DNA of 64,000 nucleotides from the NCBI RefSeq assembly GCF_018129025.1, contig NZ_JAAEDI010000002.1, positions 124,001 through 188,000 on the forward strand, given 5' to 3'. The stretch's first letter is position 1, and each line of letters starts with the position of its first letter. Shown here in pieces: positions 8,246-16,648 of this stretch. Under the pieces are notes generated by a model. It worked only from the letters and a program-made list of their open reading frames with translations, did no database searches and had not been told where the DNA came from. Source of the DNA: Neoroseomonas terrae (GTDB lineage: Bacteria; Pseudomonadota; Alphaproteobacteria; Acetobacterales; Acetobacteraceae). A program made the translations under genes and the position numbers.

Positions 8246-9066
8246 TGCGCATCAGTCTGTGCAACGAGGTCGTGCGGGACCTGCCCTTCGCGGCGCAATG
8301 CACGCTGGCGGCCGAACTCGGCTACGACGGTCTGGAAGTCGCGCCGTTCACCTTGGATGCCGAGGCGCCGCATCTGCTGCCGACCTCTCGCCGCGTCGAG
8401 CTGCGCCGCGCCGCGGCCGATGCCGGCACGGCCATCACGTCCCTGCATTGGCTGCTGCTTGCGCCGACCGGCCTGTCGATCACGAGCGCGGATCCCGCGC
8501 TGCGCACGCGCACGCTGGACGTGATGGAACGCCTGGTTGGGCTCGCGGCCGATCTCGGAGCGACGATCCTGGTGCATGGCTCGCCGGGCCAGCGGCGCGT
8601 CGAGGCTGACGGCGACGCCGCCCGCGCCGAGGACGCGATGGCGAGGGCCGGCGAGTTGGCTGCGCAGCATGGCGTGACCTACTGCGTCGAACCGCTCGAT
8701 CCCGGTCAGACCAACTGGTGCACCTCCGTCGCCGAGGGTGCAGCGATCGTGGAACGCATCGGCAATCCCGCGCTGCGGACCATGCTCGACACCTGCTCGG
8801 CCGGGAATGGCGAAACGGAAAGCGTCGTCGCGCTGCTCGAGCGCTTCGTTCCGACCGGTGCCATCGCCCATGTGCATTTCAACGACCGCAACAAGCGCGG
8901 GCCGGGGCAGGGGACCGATCGCTTCGGGCCGGTGTTCGCCGCGCTGAAGCGCAGCGGCTACGCCGGCTTCGCCGCGGTCGAACCCTTCGACTACGTCCCT
9001 GATGGGCCGACCAGCGCCGCGCGCGCCATCGGCTACCTTCGCGCGCTCGAGGAGACCCTCGCATGA
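8245..9066 (+). CDS. Sugar phosphate isomerase/epimerase family TIM-barrel protein (AP endonuclease 2 fold)
   Basis: A 273-aa xylose-isomerase-like TIM barrel. Likely metal-site residues are seen in CVEPLD (Glu), MLDTCSAG (Asp), HVHFNDRNKRGPGQG (His/Asp) and VEPFDY (terminal Glu), in the order expected for the family. Such enzymes isomerise or epimerise keto-sugars, or dehydrate inosose. The start ATG overlaps the upstream stop as TGATG, and its own stop overlaps the next gene as ATGA, so the three proteins are likely made in fixed proportion. The DRNKRGPGQG loop is a common substrate-loop pattern of the family. Role in the pathway inferred from context. Confidence 0.87.
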   Translation: MRISLCNEVVRDLPFAAQCTLAAELGYDGLEVAPFTLDAEAPHLLPTSRRVELRRAAADAGTAITSLHWLLLAPTGLSITSADPALRTRTLDVMERLVGLAADLGATILVHGSPGQRRVEADGDAARAEDAMARAGELAAQHGVTYCVEPLDPGQTNWCTSVAEGAAIVERIGNPALRTMLDTCSAGNGETESVVALLERFVPTGAIAHVHFNDRNKRGPGQGTDRFGPVFAALKRSGYAGFAAVEPFDYVPDGPTSAARAIGYLRALEETLA

Positions 9067-10496
9067 CGGCACCCCGCTTCCGCCTGCTCGAGGTCGAGCG
9101 CTTCGAATGGCCGTTCAAGCTGCGCATGCCGTTCCGCTTCGGCGTCATCACCGTCACGCACGGCCGTCAAGCCGTGCTGCGCGCGCGCATCGCGCTGGAG
9201 GACGGCAGCGAGCATTGGGGCGTGGCCGCCGAAACGCTGGCGGCCAAGTGGTTCGACAAGGACCCGCGCTGGTCGGACGCGCAGAACGAGCATCAGCTCC
9301 GCCGCGCGCTGGAGATCGCGAGCGAGGCGACCCTCGCCGCCGGCGCCAACACCGCCTTCGGCCACTACGCCGATGCCTATGCCGCGCATGTCGCCGCCTG
9401 CGGTGCGGAAGGGCTGAACCCGCTGGTCGCCGCCTATGGCCGTGCGCTGGTCGACCGCGCCATGCTCGATGCGCTGTTGAAGGCGAAGGGGCTGTCCTTC
9501 GCCGCCGGTTTGCACGCCAACATCGGCGGCATGGCGCCGCATGCGGCGATCCCGGATCTCGTCGGCGTGGATTTCGGCGCGATGCTCGCCTCGCTGACCC
9601 CGGCGCGGCGGATGCACGCTCGGCACACGGTCGGCTTGGTCGATCCGATCACCGCCGCCGACCAGGCCGAGCGCGTCGACGACGGCCTGCCCGAGACGGT
9701 GGAGGAGGTCGTCGCCACCTACCGGCACACATGGTGGAAGCTGAAGGTCGGCGGGAATGTCGCGGCGGATGTGGATCGGTTGTGCCGCATTGCCTCGGTG
9801 CTCGACCGGCTGCATGGCTATCACGTCTCGCTCGACGGCAATGAGCAGTACGAGGATGCCGACGGTGTTCTTGCCCTATGGCGTGCCATGCAGGCGGAAC
9901 CGCGGCTGGCGCGGCTCAACGCGTCCATCGCCTTCATCGAGCAGCCGGTGAAGCGTGCCAAGGCGCTGGACGGCGCGATGGGCGCGCTCGCCGCTGAACG
10001 ACCAGTGATCGTGGATGAGAGCGACGGCCCGCTCGACGCCTTCGTGCAGGCGAAGGCGCTCGGGTATACGGGCATCTCCTCCAAGGCCTGCAAGGGCGTG
10101 TGGCGGTCGCTCATCAACCTGGCGCGCTGCCGTGCCTGGAACGCGGCGGCGCCCGAGCCGCGCTATTTCATGAGTGCCGAGGACCTGACGACGCTCGCGG
10201 GCGTCTGCGTGCAGCAGGACCTTGCCCTGGTCAGCGCCATGGGCCTGACCCATGTCGAGCGCAACGGCCACCATTTCGTCGACGGCTTCGCCGGCCGACC
10301 GAAGGCCGAGGGCATCCGCTTCATGGAGGCTTGTCCGGACCTTTACGCCGACACCCCGCGCGGTCCGCGCCTGGCGATCCGCGAAGGCGTGCTGGAGCTG
10401 GGCGGCGTCGCCGATGCCATCGGCCTTGGCGCCGCGATCGAACCCGATACCGCCTCGATGGACCGCATGCCGAAGGCCGCCTGGCCGCCGGGCTGA
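9063..10496 (+). CDS. Enolase-superfamily (mandelate racemase/muconate lactonizing-like) protein
   Basis: A 477-aa enolase-superfamily protein, longer than the usual 370-400 aa. Candidate active-site residues are the KLK pair at 226-228, metal ligands Asp258 (SLDGNE), Glu293 (FIEQP) and Asp318-Glu319 (IVDES), and a lysine-rich SSKACKG at 339-345 on the opposite side of the barrel. A KxK base plus a second lysine suggests proton abstraction alpha to a carboxylate, as in acid-sugar dehydratases, cycloisomerases or racemases. The N-terminal capping domain is enlarged (residues about 60-215). It overlaps the preceding gene by ATGA. It does not match any acid-sugar dehydratase I can name, so the exact reaction is open. 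Confidence 0.8.
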   Translation: MTAPRFRLLEVERFEWPFKLRMPFRFGVITVTHGRQAVLRARIALEDGSEHWGVAAETLAAKWFDKDPRWSDAQNEHQLRRALEIASEATLAAGANTAFGHYADAYAAHVAACGAEGLNPLVAAYGRALVDRAMLDALLKAKGLSFAAGLHANIGGMAPHAAIPDLVGVDFGAMLASLTPARRMHARHTVGLVDPITAADQAERVDDGLPETVEEVVATYRHTWWKLKVGGNVAADVDRLCRIASVLDRLHGYHVSLDGNEQYEDADGVLALWRAMQAEPRLARLNASIAFIEQPVKRAKALDGAMGALAAERPVIVDESDGPLDAFVQAKALGYTGISSKACKGVWRSLINLARCRAWNAAAPEPRYFMSAEDLTTLAGVCVQQDLALVSAMGLTHVERNGHHFVDGFAGRPKAEGIRFMEACPDLYADTPRGPRLAIREGVLELGGVADAIGLGAAIEPDTASMDRMPKAAWPPG

Positions 10497-10583
10497 GCAA
10501 CACGGCGATTCCACCGGCGCACCATCTGCCCTAGCCTGTCCGCGGCCCCGCCAGAGGGCCGAGCCAGGAAGGAAATGCCCATC

Positions 10584-11606
10584 ATGCACATGCAACGCCG
10601 CGCCCTGCTGGGCGCCGCCGGCGGCGCTGTTGCGCTCGCCGCATCGCCTGCCTTCGCTCAGTGGCGGCCCAGCGAGCGCTATCCCGATCCGGCCGTGCTG
10701 GTGCTCGACCCGTCCTTCAACCGCTATCGCCTGGTGCTCGCCAGCGTGGAGCGGCTCTACACCGGCGCGCGTTGGTCGGAGGGCCCAGCGTGGTTCGGCG
10801 ATCAGCGTTGCCTCATCTGGTCGGACATCCCCAACAATCGGATGCTGCGCTGGCACGAGACGACCGGCCGCACCGACGTCTTCCGTGGGCCGGCGAACAA
10901 CAGCAACGGCAACACCCGGGACCGCCAGGGCAGGCTCGTCACCTGCGAGCACCTGACGCGCCGCGTCACCCGCACCGAGCCGGACGGCGCGATCACCGTC
11001 CTTGCGGACCGCTTCGACAACAAGCCGCTCAACAGCCCGAACGATGTTGTCGTGAAGCGCGACGGGTCGATCTGGTTCACCGACCCGCCCTTCGGCGTCC
11101 TCGGCTTCTACGAAGGGGAGATGGCGCAGCCCGAGCTGCCCACCAACATCTACCGCATCGATGGCCAGACCGGCGCCATCCAGGTGATGTCCGGCGATGT
11201 CGGTCGGCCGAACGGCCTCGCCTTCAGCCCGGACGAACGCATCCTCTACGTCGTCGAGGCTGCCGCCACGCCGCGCGTGATCCGTGCCTTCGACGTGTCC
11301 GGCGATGGTGCGCAGACGCGGCTGGCGAACAACCGCGTCTTCTACCAATGCCGGGACGGCGAGACGCCGGATGGCTTCCGCGTCGATGTGGACGGCAATC
11401 TGTGGTGTGGCTGGGGCATGGGGACGGAGGAACTCGACGGCGTGCGCGTCATCAACGCCGCCGGCGCCTCGATCGGTCACATCCGGCTGCCGGAGCGCTG
11501 CGCCAACCTTGCCTTCGGCGGCCGGCACCGCAACCGCCTGTTCATGACGGCGTCGCATTCGCTTTACAGCCTTTACGTCAATACCCAGGGCGTCGCCGGC
11601 GGTTGA
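10584..11606 (+). CDS. SMP-30/gluconolactonase family protein, exported
   Basis: A six-bladed beta-propeller lactonase of the SMP-30/gluconolactonase/LRE family, 340 aa, with an N-terminal twin-arginine-like leader (MQRRALLGAAGGAVALAA, cleavage around AFA-QW), so it probably acts in the periplasm. Metal-site and family motifs seen are WSEGPAWFG, NSPNDVVVKRDGSIWFTD and RPNGLAFSPDE. Two upstream in-frame ATGs are possible; the one at 10584 is preferred because AGGAAGG lies 11 nt before it, whereas the ATG at 10575 abuts that site. It follows the enolase-superfamily gene by 87 bases. Family members open sugar lactones to the free acids. Confidence 0.88.
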   Translation: MHMQRRALLGAAGGAVALAASPAFAQWRPSERYPDPAVLVLDPSFNRYRLVLASVERLYTGARWSEGPAWFGDQRCLIWSDIPNNRMLRWHETTGRTDVFRGPANNSNGNTRDRQGRLVTCEHLTRRVTRTEPDGAITVLADRFDNKPLNSPNDVVVKRDGSIWFTDPPFGVLGFYEGEMAQPELPTNIYRIDGQTGAIQVMSGDVGRPNGLAFSPDERILYVVEAAATPRVIRAFDVSGDGAQTRLANNRVFYQCRDGETPDGFRVDVDGNLWCGWGMGTEELDGVRVINAAGASIGHIRLPERCANLAFGGRHRNRLFMTASHSLYSLYVNTQGVAGG

Positions 11607-11664
11607 GCGTGCGGCTGCGGCGGGCCATGCTTGGCCCGCCGCAAGCCACAGGGGGAAACCAATC

Positions 11665-12606
11665 ATGACCGATGCGTCGCGCTGGCAGCCGAGCGAGCGT
11701 TACCCGGACCCGTCCATCGTCGCGCTGGACCCGTCCTTCAAGCGCTATCACCTGGTGCTGTCGGCGGTCGAATGCCTGTATCGCGGCACCCGCTGGGGGG
11801 AGGGGCCGGTCTGGCTCGGCGATGCGCGCTGCCTGCTGTGGTCCGACATCCCGAACAACCGCGTGCTGAAATGGGATGAGGAAACCGGCGCCGTCTCCGC
11901 CTGGCGCAAGCCATCCAACAACGCCAACGGCCACACCCGCGATCGCCAGGGCCGCATCATCGCCTGCGAGCATCTCGGCCGCCGCGTCGTGCGCTTCGAG
12001 TATGACGGCTCGATCACCGTCATCGCCGACAGCTTCCAGGGCAAGCGGCTGAACAGCCCCAACGACGTGGTGGTGAAGTCCGACGGGTCGATCTGGTTCA
12101 CCGACCCGCCCTTCGGCATCTATGCCTTCTACGAGGGTGAGCGCCACGACCCGGAACTGCCGCACACCAACGTCTATCGCGTGGACGGCCAGACCGGGGA
12201 AATCACTCTGGTCGCGGACGATATCGACCATCCGAACGGCCTCGCCTTCAGCCCGGATGAAAGCATCCTCTACATCGTCGAGAGCCGCGCGGAGCCACGC
12301 CGCATCCTCGCCTATGACGTCGCCGGCGCCACGCTGCGCAACGGCCGCACCTTCATCACCTGCAAGCCGGGCGAGACGCCCGACGGCTTCCGCGTCGATG
12401 TGGACGGCAATCTGTGGTGCGGCTGGGGCATGACCGCCGAATTCGACGGCGTGCGCGTGTTCAATAACGCCGGAACGCCGATCGGGCACATCCACCTGCC
12501 GGAACGCTGCGCCAATGTTGCCTTCGGTGGCCGGCATCGCAACCGGCTGTTCATGGCGGCGGCACAGTCGCTCTACGCCTGCTACGTCAACACGCAAGGC
12601 TGCTGA
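11665..12606 (+). CDS. SMP-30/gluconolactonase family protein, cytoplasmic paralogue
   Basis: A 313-aa paralogue of the preceding gene, aligned almost end to end (RPSERYPDP/QPSERYPDP, GSIWFTDPPFG, GETPDGFRVDVDGNLWCGWG in both) but with no signal peptide. The pair therefore provides the same lactonase fold in two compartments. Propeller metal-site motifs are present: WGEGPVWLG, NSPNDVVVKSDG and HPNGLAFSPDE. AGGGGGAA lies seven to nine bases upstream of the ATG. It is the last gene of the plus-strand operon and converges with udgX three bases later. Recent tandem duplication followed by gain or loss of the leader is the simplest reading. Confidence 0.88.
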   Translation: MTDASRWQPSERYPDPSIVALDPSFKRYHLVLSAVECLYRGTRWGEGPVWLGDARCLLWSDIPNNRVLKWDEETGAVSAWRKPSNNANGHTRDRQGRIIACEHLGRRVVRFEYDGSITVIADSFQGKRLNSPNDVVVKSDGSIWFTDPPFGIYAFYEGERHDPELPHTNVYRVDGQTGEITLVADDIDHPNGLAFSPDESILYIVESRAEPRRILAYDVAGATLRNGRTFITCKPGETPDGFRVDVDGNLWCGWGMTAEFDGVRVFNNAGTPIGHIHLPERCANVAFGGRHRNRLFMAAAQSLYACYVNTQGC

Positions 12607-12608
12607 CC

Positions 12609-13205
12609 TCAGCGCGCGGCCCGTTCGAGGTCGCGCACGAAGCGGGCGAACTCCGCCTCGCGCGTTGCGGGCTCGCCGCGCAGCCGCAGCAGGTAGGATG
12701 GGTGGATGGTCACGCGGACCGGCCGGCCGTCCACCTGTTGCTCTCCCCCGCGGAGCGAGGCGATGGATGCGCGGCTCCGAAGGATCGCCTGCGCGGCCGT
12801 CGCGCCGAGCGCCAGCACGCGGTGCGGGTTCACCAGCGCAATCTCCCGAACCAAGAACGGCCGGTAATGTGCAATGTCGCCCGCATCCGGGCGTTGATGC
12901 AGGCGCCTGCGGCCGGTTTGGACGAATTTGAAGTGCTTCACCGCGTTGGTGACATAGAGCGCGCCGCGCTCGATCCCCGCTTCCGCGAGCGCCCGGTCCA
13001 GCAGCCGCCCAGCCGGGCCGACGAAGGGGCGGCCGGCGCGGTCTTCCTCATCGCCGGGCTGCTCGCCGACCAGCATGAGCAACGGATCGAGCGGCCCTTC
13101 GCCCGGCACCGCCTGTGTCGCCGCCGCGGCGAGCGGTGAGGCGCAGTCCTCTCGGATCTCCTGCTGCAACGCGGCGAGCGCGGCGGCGCGTTCGGCTGGC
13201 GTCAT
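12609..13205 (-). CDS. udgX: UdgX-type uracil-DNA glycosylase, cysteine-poor variant
   Basis: A 198-aa uracil-DNA glycosylase of the family 4-like UdgX group. Seen: GEQPGDEED (47-55), FVGPAGRLLDRAL, YVTNAVKHFKF, the loop GRRRLHQRP with His103, and IHPSYLL (168-173). The RRRLH loop corresponds to the KRRIH loop of characterised UdgX, whose histidine forms a covalent bond with the DNA after uracil removal, making the enzyme a suicide trap. Oddly, there is one cysteine in the entire protein (Cys21); the positions where UdgX and family 4 enzymes carry Fe-S cluster cysteines read DCAS near residue 20 and HYRPF near 114. A 4Fe-4S cluster is therefore unlikely. It sits last in a long minus-strand run, 52 bases after the AtuA tail gene. 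Confidence 0.85.
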   Translation of the reverse strand: MTPAERAAALAALQQEIREDCASPLAAAATQAVPGEGPLDPLLMLVGEQPGDEEDRAGRPFVGPAGRLLDRALAEAGIERGALYVTNAVKHFKFVQTGRRRLHQRPDAGDIAHYRPFLVREIALVNPHRVLALGATAAQAILRSRASIASLRGGEQQVDGRPVRVTIHPSYLLRLRGEPATREAEFARFVRDLERAAR

Positions 13206-13257
13206 GCTCGACCTCCACCGCGTGAAACGCAGCGGGGGGGCGAAGGATGCGCGGCTG

Positions 13258-13590
13258 TCAGCCCGCGTCGGGGATCCGCACGGTCAGCGACAGCAGCCTG
13301 AACGACAGGCTTTTGCCGTGCCCGTCCAGGTTGAGCGAGCCGTTCACGCCGCCTTCCAGCACGTCGTCGATGACGAAGTTGAAGGCGTGGATCAGCGGCA
13401 GGTCGTACCGCACGCAGCGCGTGGCCCCGCGATGCGCGAACAGCGCCAGCACCCGGGCTTCCGTCACCTGCTCCGCCAGCACCGGATACAGTGCCGGGTC
13501 GTAGGGCATGAGCGAGATATTGCCGCGATTGCCCTTGTCCCCCGCCCGGGCATGCGCGACGGCGTGCAGTGGCACTTCCTTCAATTCCAT
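13258..13590 (-). CDS. AtuA-related C-terminal domain protein (ferredoxin-like fold)
   Basis: A small protein of 110 aa starting MELKEVPLHAVAHARAGDKG. The motif HARAGDKGNRGNISLMPYDP is typical of the domain found at the C-terminus of long AtuA/DUF1446 proteins; here it is a free-standing polypeptide. Its ATG lies inside the end of the upstream AtuA gene (10-base overlap), indicating translational coupling and probably a stoichiometric complex. Function is unproven; in Pseudomonas, AtuA is needed for acyclic terpene use, but its reaction is unknown. Confidence 0.78.
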   Translation of the reverse strand: MELKEVPLHAVAHARAGDKGNRGNISLMPYDPALYPVLAEQVTEARVLALFAHRGATRCVRYDLPLIHAFNFVIDDVLEGGVNGSLNLDGHGKSLSFRLLSLTVRIPDAG

Positions 13591-14960
13591 GCCCTTGCCT
13601 CCAGCACGCGCACCTCGATGGGCACCATCTCGCGCGGCACCAGGAAGGATCGCGTCAGCAACCGCGGCGTAACGCGCCAGCGCGCGCCGGAGGTCCCGGC
13701 CGTGCCGCAGCACAGCATCGCCAGCACCTCGCGCGCCGCCTGGTCGGCGTCGTCGCGCGTGCTGGTCTCGACGGCCAGGCGGATGCGGATATCGGGCGGT
13801 TCCGGCCCGTCATAGGACCGCCAAAGCGCTCCATCGTCGGAGTCATGCACGGCCGAGACGCCGATCAGGTCGGCCCGCGCCCGCCGCGCCAGGCCCCGCT
13901 GCTGCACGCGCTGCAACAGGACGTCGGCTGTCGCCCGCGCCCGGGCCAGCGTATTCGGCCCGGCCACCGACACCTCGCCTTCGCCCAACCATGATCCTTC
14001 GTAGCAGGCGGTCACCTTCAGCCGGTCGGGGCGAGGATGACCGCGTACCCCGCGCAGCGCGACGCGGTCGCGCCCGAGCTGTTCCATCGTCACGCCGGTG
14101 ATGTCCATGACCACGTCGGGCGTCAGATAGGCGGCGGGGTCGTGCAGCTCGTACAGAAGCTGCTCCTTCACGCTGCGCAGGTCGACGAGCCCGCCGGTAT
14201 CCCAAGGCTTGGTGATCACCATCGAGCCGTCCGGCGACACCTCGGCGATCGGGAAGCCGATATTCGCGGGGTCGGGAATGTCCTTGAAGCCAGGGTCCCA
14301 GAACACGCCGCCCGTCACCTGGGACCCGCATTCCAGCAGATGCCCGCAGGCCGCGCCGGCGGCGAGCGCCTGCCAGTCGTCCTCCGCCCAGCCGTAGTGA
14401 TGCATCAGCGGCGCGATGGCGAGCGACGGATCGGAGGTCCGTCCCGCCACCACCACCTGCGCGCCGCGCGACAGCGCCTCGGCGAGCGGCGCGGCGCCGA
14501 TATAGGCGTTGGCCGAGATCATGGTCCAGGACGACATGTCGAAGCCCGCATCGGTCTCATGCGCCGCGAGATTGCCGAGATCGACGCTGCCCGACACGTC
14601 ATCGCCGGTGACGACGCCGATGCGCAGATCCTCGATGCCGAGCCGTCGCGCCAGCCGCGCGACGCAGCGCGCCGCCGCCACCGGATTGGCCGCGCCGAAA
14701 TTACCGAGGATCGGGATCCCCGCCCGCGCGCAGTCCGCCAGGATCGGTTCCAGCAGCCGCTCCAGCATCGGTTCGTAGCCCGCCTCCGGGTCGCGCCGCT
14801 TCTCGATCTGCGCCAGCGCAATGGTGCGCTCCGCAAGGCATTCGAAGAACAGCGCTGCGGGCTTGCCGGAACGGACCAGCGCACGGACGACGGGCGGCGC
14901 CGCATCGATCCGGTCGCCGGAGAAGCCGGAGGCATTGCCCACCAGGAACAGTTCGCTCAT
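13581..14960 (-). CDS. AtuA family protein (DUF1446)
   Basis: A 459-aa AtuA/DUF1446 protein. Recognised by the glycine-rich start VGNASGFSGDR, the GNFGAANP segment, the ECGSQVTGGVFWDPGFKDI block and the TKPWDTGGLVDL block. The start at 14960 is chosen because GAAGG lies about ten bases upstream; an in-frame GTG three codons earlier lacks this. The family is named for acyclic terpene utilisation in pseudomonads but is widespread in genomes without terpene pathways, often next to acyl-CoA carboxylase or Bug genes, so the function here is unknown. It follows the Na/Pi-like gene by 16 bases and overlaps its own C-terminal partner. Confidence 0.82.
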   Translation of the reverse strand: MSELFLVGNASGFSGDRIDAAPPVVRALVRSGKPAALFFECLAERTIALAQIEKRRDPEAGYEPMLERLLEPILADCARAGIPILGNFGAANPVAAARCVARLARRLGIEDLRIGVVTGDDVSGSVDLGNLAAHETDAGFDMSSWTMISANAYIGAAPLAEALSRGAQVVVAGRTSDPSLAIAPLMHHYGWAEDDWQALAAGAACGHLLECGSQVTGGVFWDPGFKDIPDPANIGFPIAEVSPDGSMVITKPWDTGGLVDLRSVKEQLLYELHDPAAYLTPDVVMDITGVTMEQLGRDRVALRGVRGHPRPDRLKVTACYEGSWLGEGEVSVAGPNTLARARATADVLLQRVQQRGLARRARADLIGVSAVHDSDDGALWRSYDGPEPPDIRIRLAVETSTRDDADQAAREVLAMLCCGTAGTSGARWRVTPRLLTRSFLVPREMVPIEVRVLEARAWN

Positions 14961-14976
14961 GCGCAGCACACCTTCG

Positions 14977-16638
14977 TCATGTCGTCGCGAGGCCGTCCTC
15001 GGCTTCGGTCAGGCGGCTCGGTCGCAGCGCGCCCATACGCTCCAGCAGGGGATGTGCCGTTGCCGCCAGGTGCCCACCGACGCGCTTGAGGTCGCGCACG
15101 ACTTCCAGCAGCAAGCCCTGCGCGGCGATGGCAGACGGATCGGTCGCGAGGGAGAAGGACTGCGCCGCCTCATCCTCCTCGACCCGCATCCGCTCCTTCT
15201 CCTCGATAAGACGGCGTGCGGCGGTAACGTCCTCGCGCATGAAAGCCGCGACGGCGAGCTGAAGCTGTTCGAGCGCGCGGCCGTGGAGCGCCTGGATGGC
15301 GTCCAGCATCGCGTCGTCCAGGCGTGCGCCCTCCTTGGCCCATTTGGCCGCGACGCGGGCGAGGCTGCGTTCCAGAACGTCACCGGCGCTCTCGAGATTC
15401 AGGACGAAGGTGCGGATCTCGGCGACGCGGCGCTGCTCCTCCTGCCCCAGCAGTTCGGGGTTCAACCCGGCGAGGTAGAGCTGCACGGCCCGGTTCAGAC
15501 GGTCCACGACCTCGTTCAGCCGGGCAACGCCCTTGGCGAGATCGCGATCCTCCTTGCGGAAGCCCGTAGAGATGGCGCGCAGCATCTCCTCCAGCGCATC
15601 GGCCTGGCGCAAAGCCTCGCGCTCGGCATTCGCGAGTGCCACAGGCGGCGATTGCAGTGCCGCGGCGTCCAGGTACCGGGGCGCAGCCGGGTCGCCGGCT
15701 GGGTCGGCATCCGGCAGCAGGCGCTTCAGCAGCCGGCCGGCCGCAGGCAGAAGCGGCAGCGATACGATGGCGAAGACGAGATTGAAGGCGAGATGCGCAT
15801 TGGCGACGAGGCGCGCCGGCGTCGGGTCGAGCCGCAGCATCGCCTCGGTCGCCCAGGGCAGTGCCGCCAGCACCACCAAGCCGCCGGCCAACCGGTTGGC
15901 AAGATTGCCCAGTGGCACACGCATCCGCGCCCATTCGCTGCGATCCCCTTCCAGCACCGGGTTCAGCGCGCTGCCGATATTCGCACCGACGACCATGACG
16001 ATCGCCGCCTCCGGCCCGATCACGCCGACCGCGTGAAGGGAGGCGACGAACAGCACTGCCGCGACCGAGGCGTGCATCGCCCAGGCGAGGAAGGCGGCGA
16101 TCAGCAGATTCGGCAGTGGCTGGTCGGCGACCGCGCTGAGCACCGCGCGCAGCGCGGGCGAGGACTCGATCGGCGCCATCACCACCGACATCATGTGCAG
16201 TGCCAGCAGCATCAGGCCGAGCCCGATGCCCGCGCGGCCCAGGTCGCGCCGCCGCGCGTGGCCCGTGCTGCGGAAGGCGAGGACGCCGAGGAGGATCAGC
16301 GCCGGCGCGACTGCCGAGACGTCGAACGACATGACCTGCACGATCAGCGCCGTGCCGACATTGGCGCCGAGCATCGCCGCCAACCCTGGCACAAGCGCCA
16401 CCGCGCCGCCGGCGCAGAAGGAGGCGACCATGAAGGCTGTGGCCGTGCTGCTCTGCAGCACTGCCGTCACGGCCATCCCGGCGGCGAAGCCGCGCGCCCG
16501 CGTGGCCAGCCCGACGCCGAGATACTGGCGCAACCGGGTGCCGTAGGCACGCATCACGCCACTCTGCACCATGTGCAGGCCCCACAGGAGCAGGGCGGCG
16601 TATCCCGCCAGTTCCAGAATCAGCCAGGCTTCGGCCAC
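14977..16638 (-). CDS. Na/Pi cotransporter family protein with C-terminal PhoU-like domain
   Basis: A 553-aa inner-membrane protein. The N-terminal 310 residues hold two inverted NptA/YjbB-type repeats with the signature QSSTATAF and GANVGTAL, then GANIGSALNP. The C-terminal 220 residues are soluble and helical, resembling PhoU (AIQALHGRALEQLQLAVAAF). E. coli YjbB, of the same layout, exports phosphate. Its position directly after glycerol kinase (10-base gap) is notable: kinase activity consumes phosphate in glycerol-3-phosphate, but a functional link is only inferred. Substrate could equally be another anion. Confidence 0.87.
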   Translation of the reverse strand: MAEAWLILELAGYAALLLWGLHMVQSGVMRAYGTRLRQYLGVGLATRARGFAAGMAVTAVLQSSTATAFMVASFCAGGAVALVPGLAAMLGANVGTALIVQVMSFDVSAVAPALILLGVLAFRSTGHARRRDLGRAGIGLGLMLLALHMMSVVMAPIESSPALRAVLSAVADQPLPNLLIAAFLAWAMHASVAAVLFVASLHAVGVIGPEAAIVMVVGANIGSALNPVLEGDRSEWARMRVPLGNLANRLAGGLVVLAALPWATEAMLRLDPTPARLVANAHLAFNLVFAIVSLPLLPAAGRLLKRLLPDADPAGDPAAPRYLDAAALQSPPVALANAEREALRQADALEEMLRAISTGFRKEDRDLAKGVARLNEVVDRLNRAVQLYLAGLNPELLGQEEQRRVAEIRTFVLNLESAGDVLERSLARVAAKWAKEGARLDDAMLDAIQALHGRALEQLQLAVAAFMREDVTAARRLIEEKERMRVEEDEAAQSFSLATDPSAIAAQGLLLEVVRDLKRVGGHLAATAHPLLERMGALRPSRLTEAEDGLATT

Positions 16639-16648
16639 AATAGTTCCT

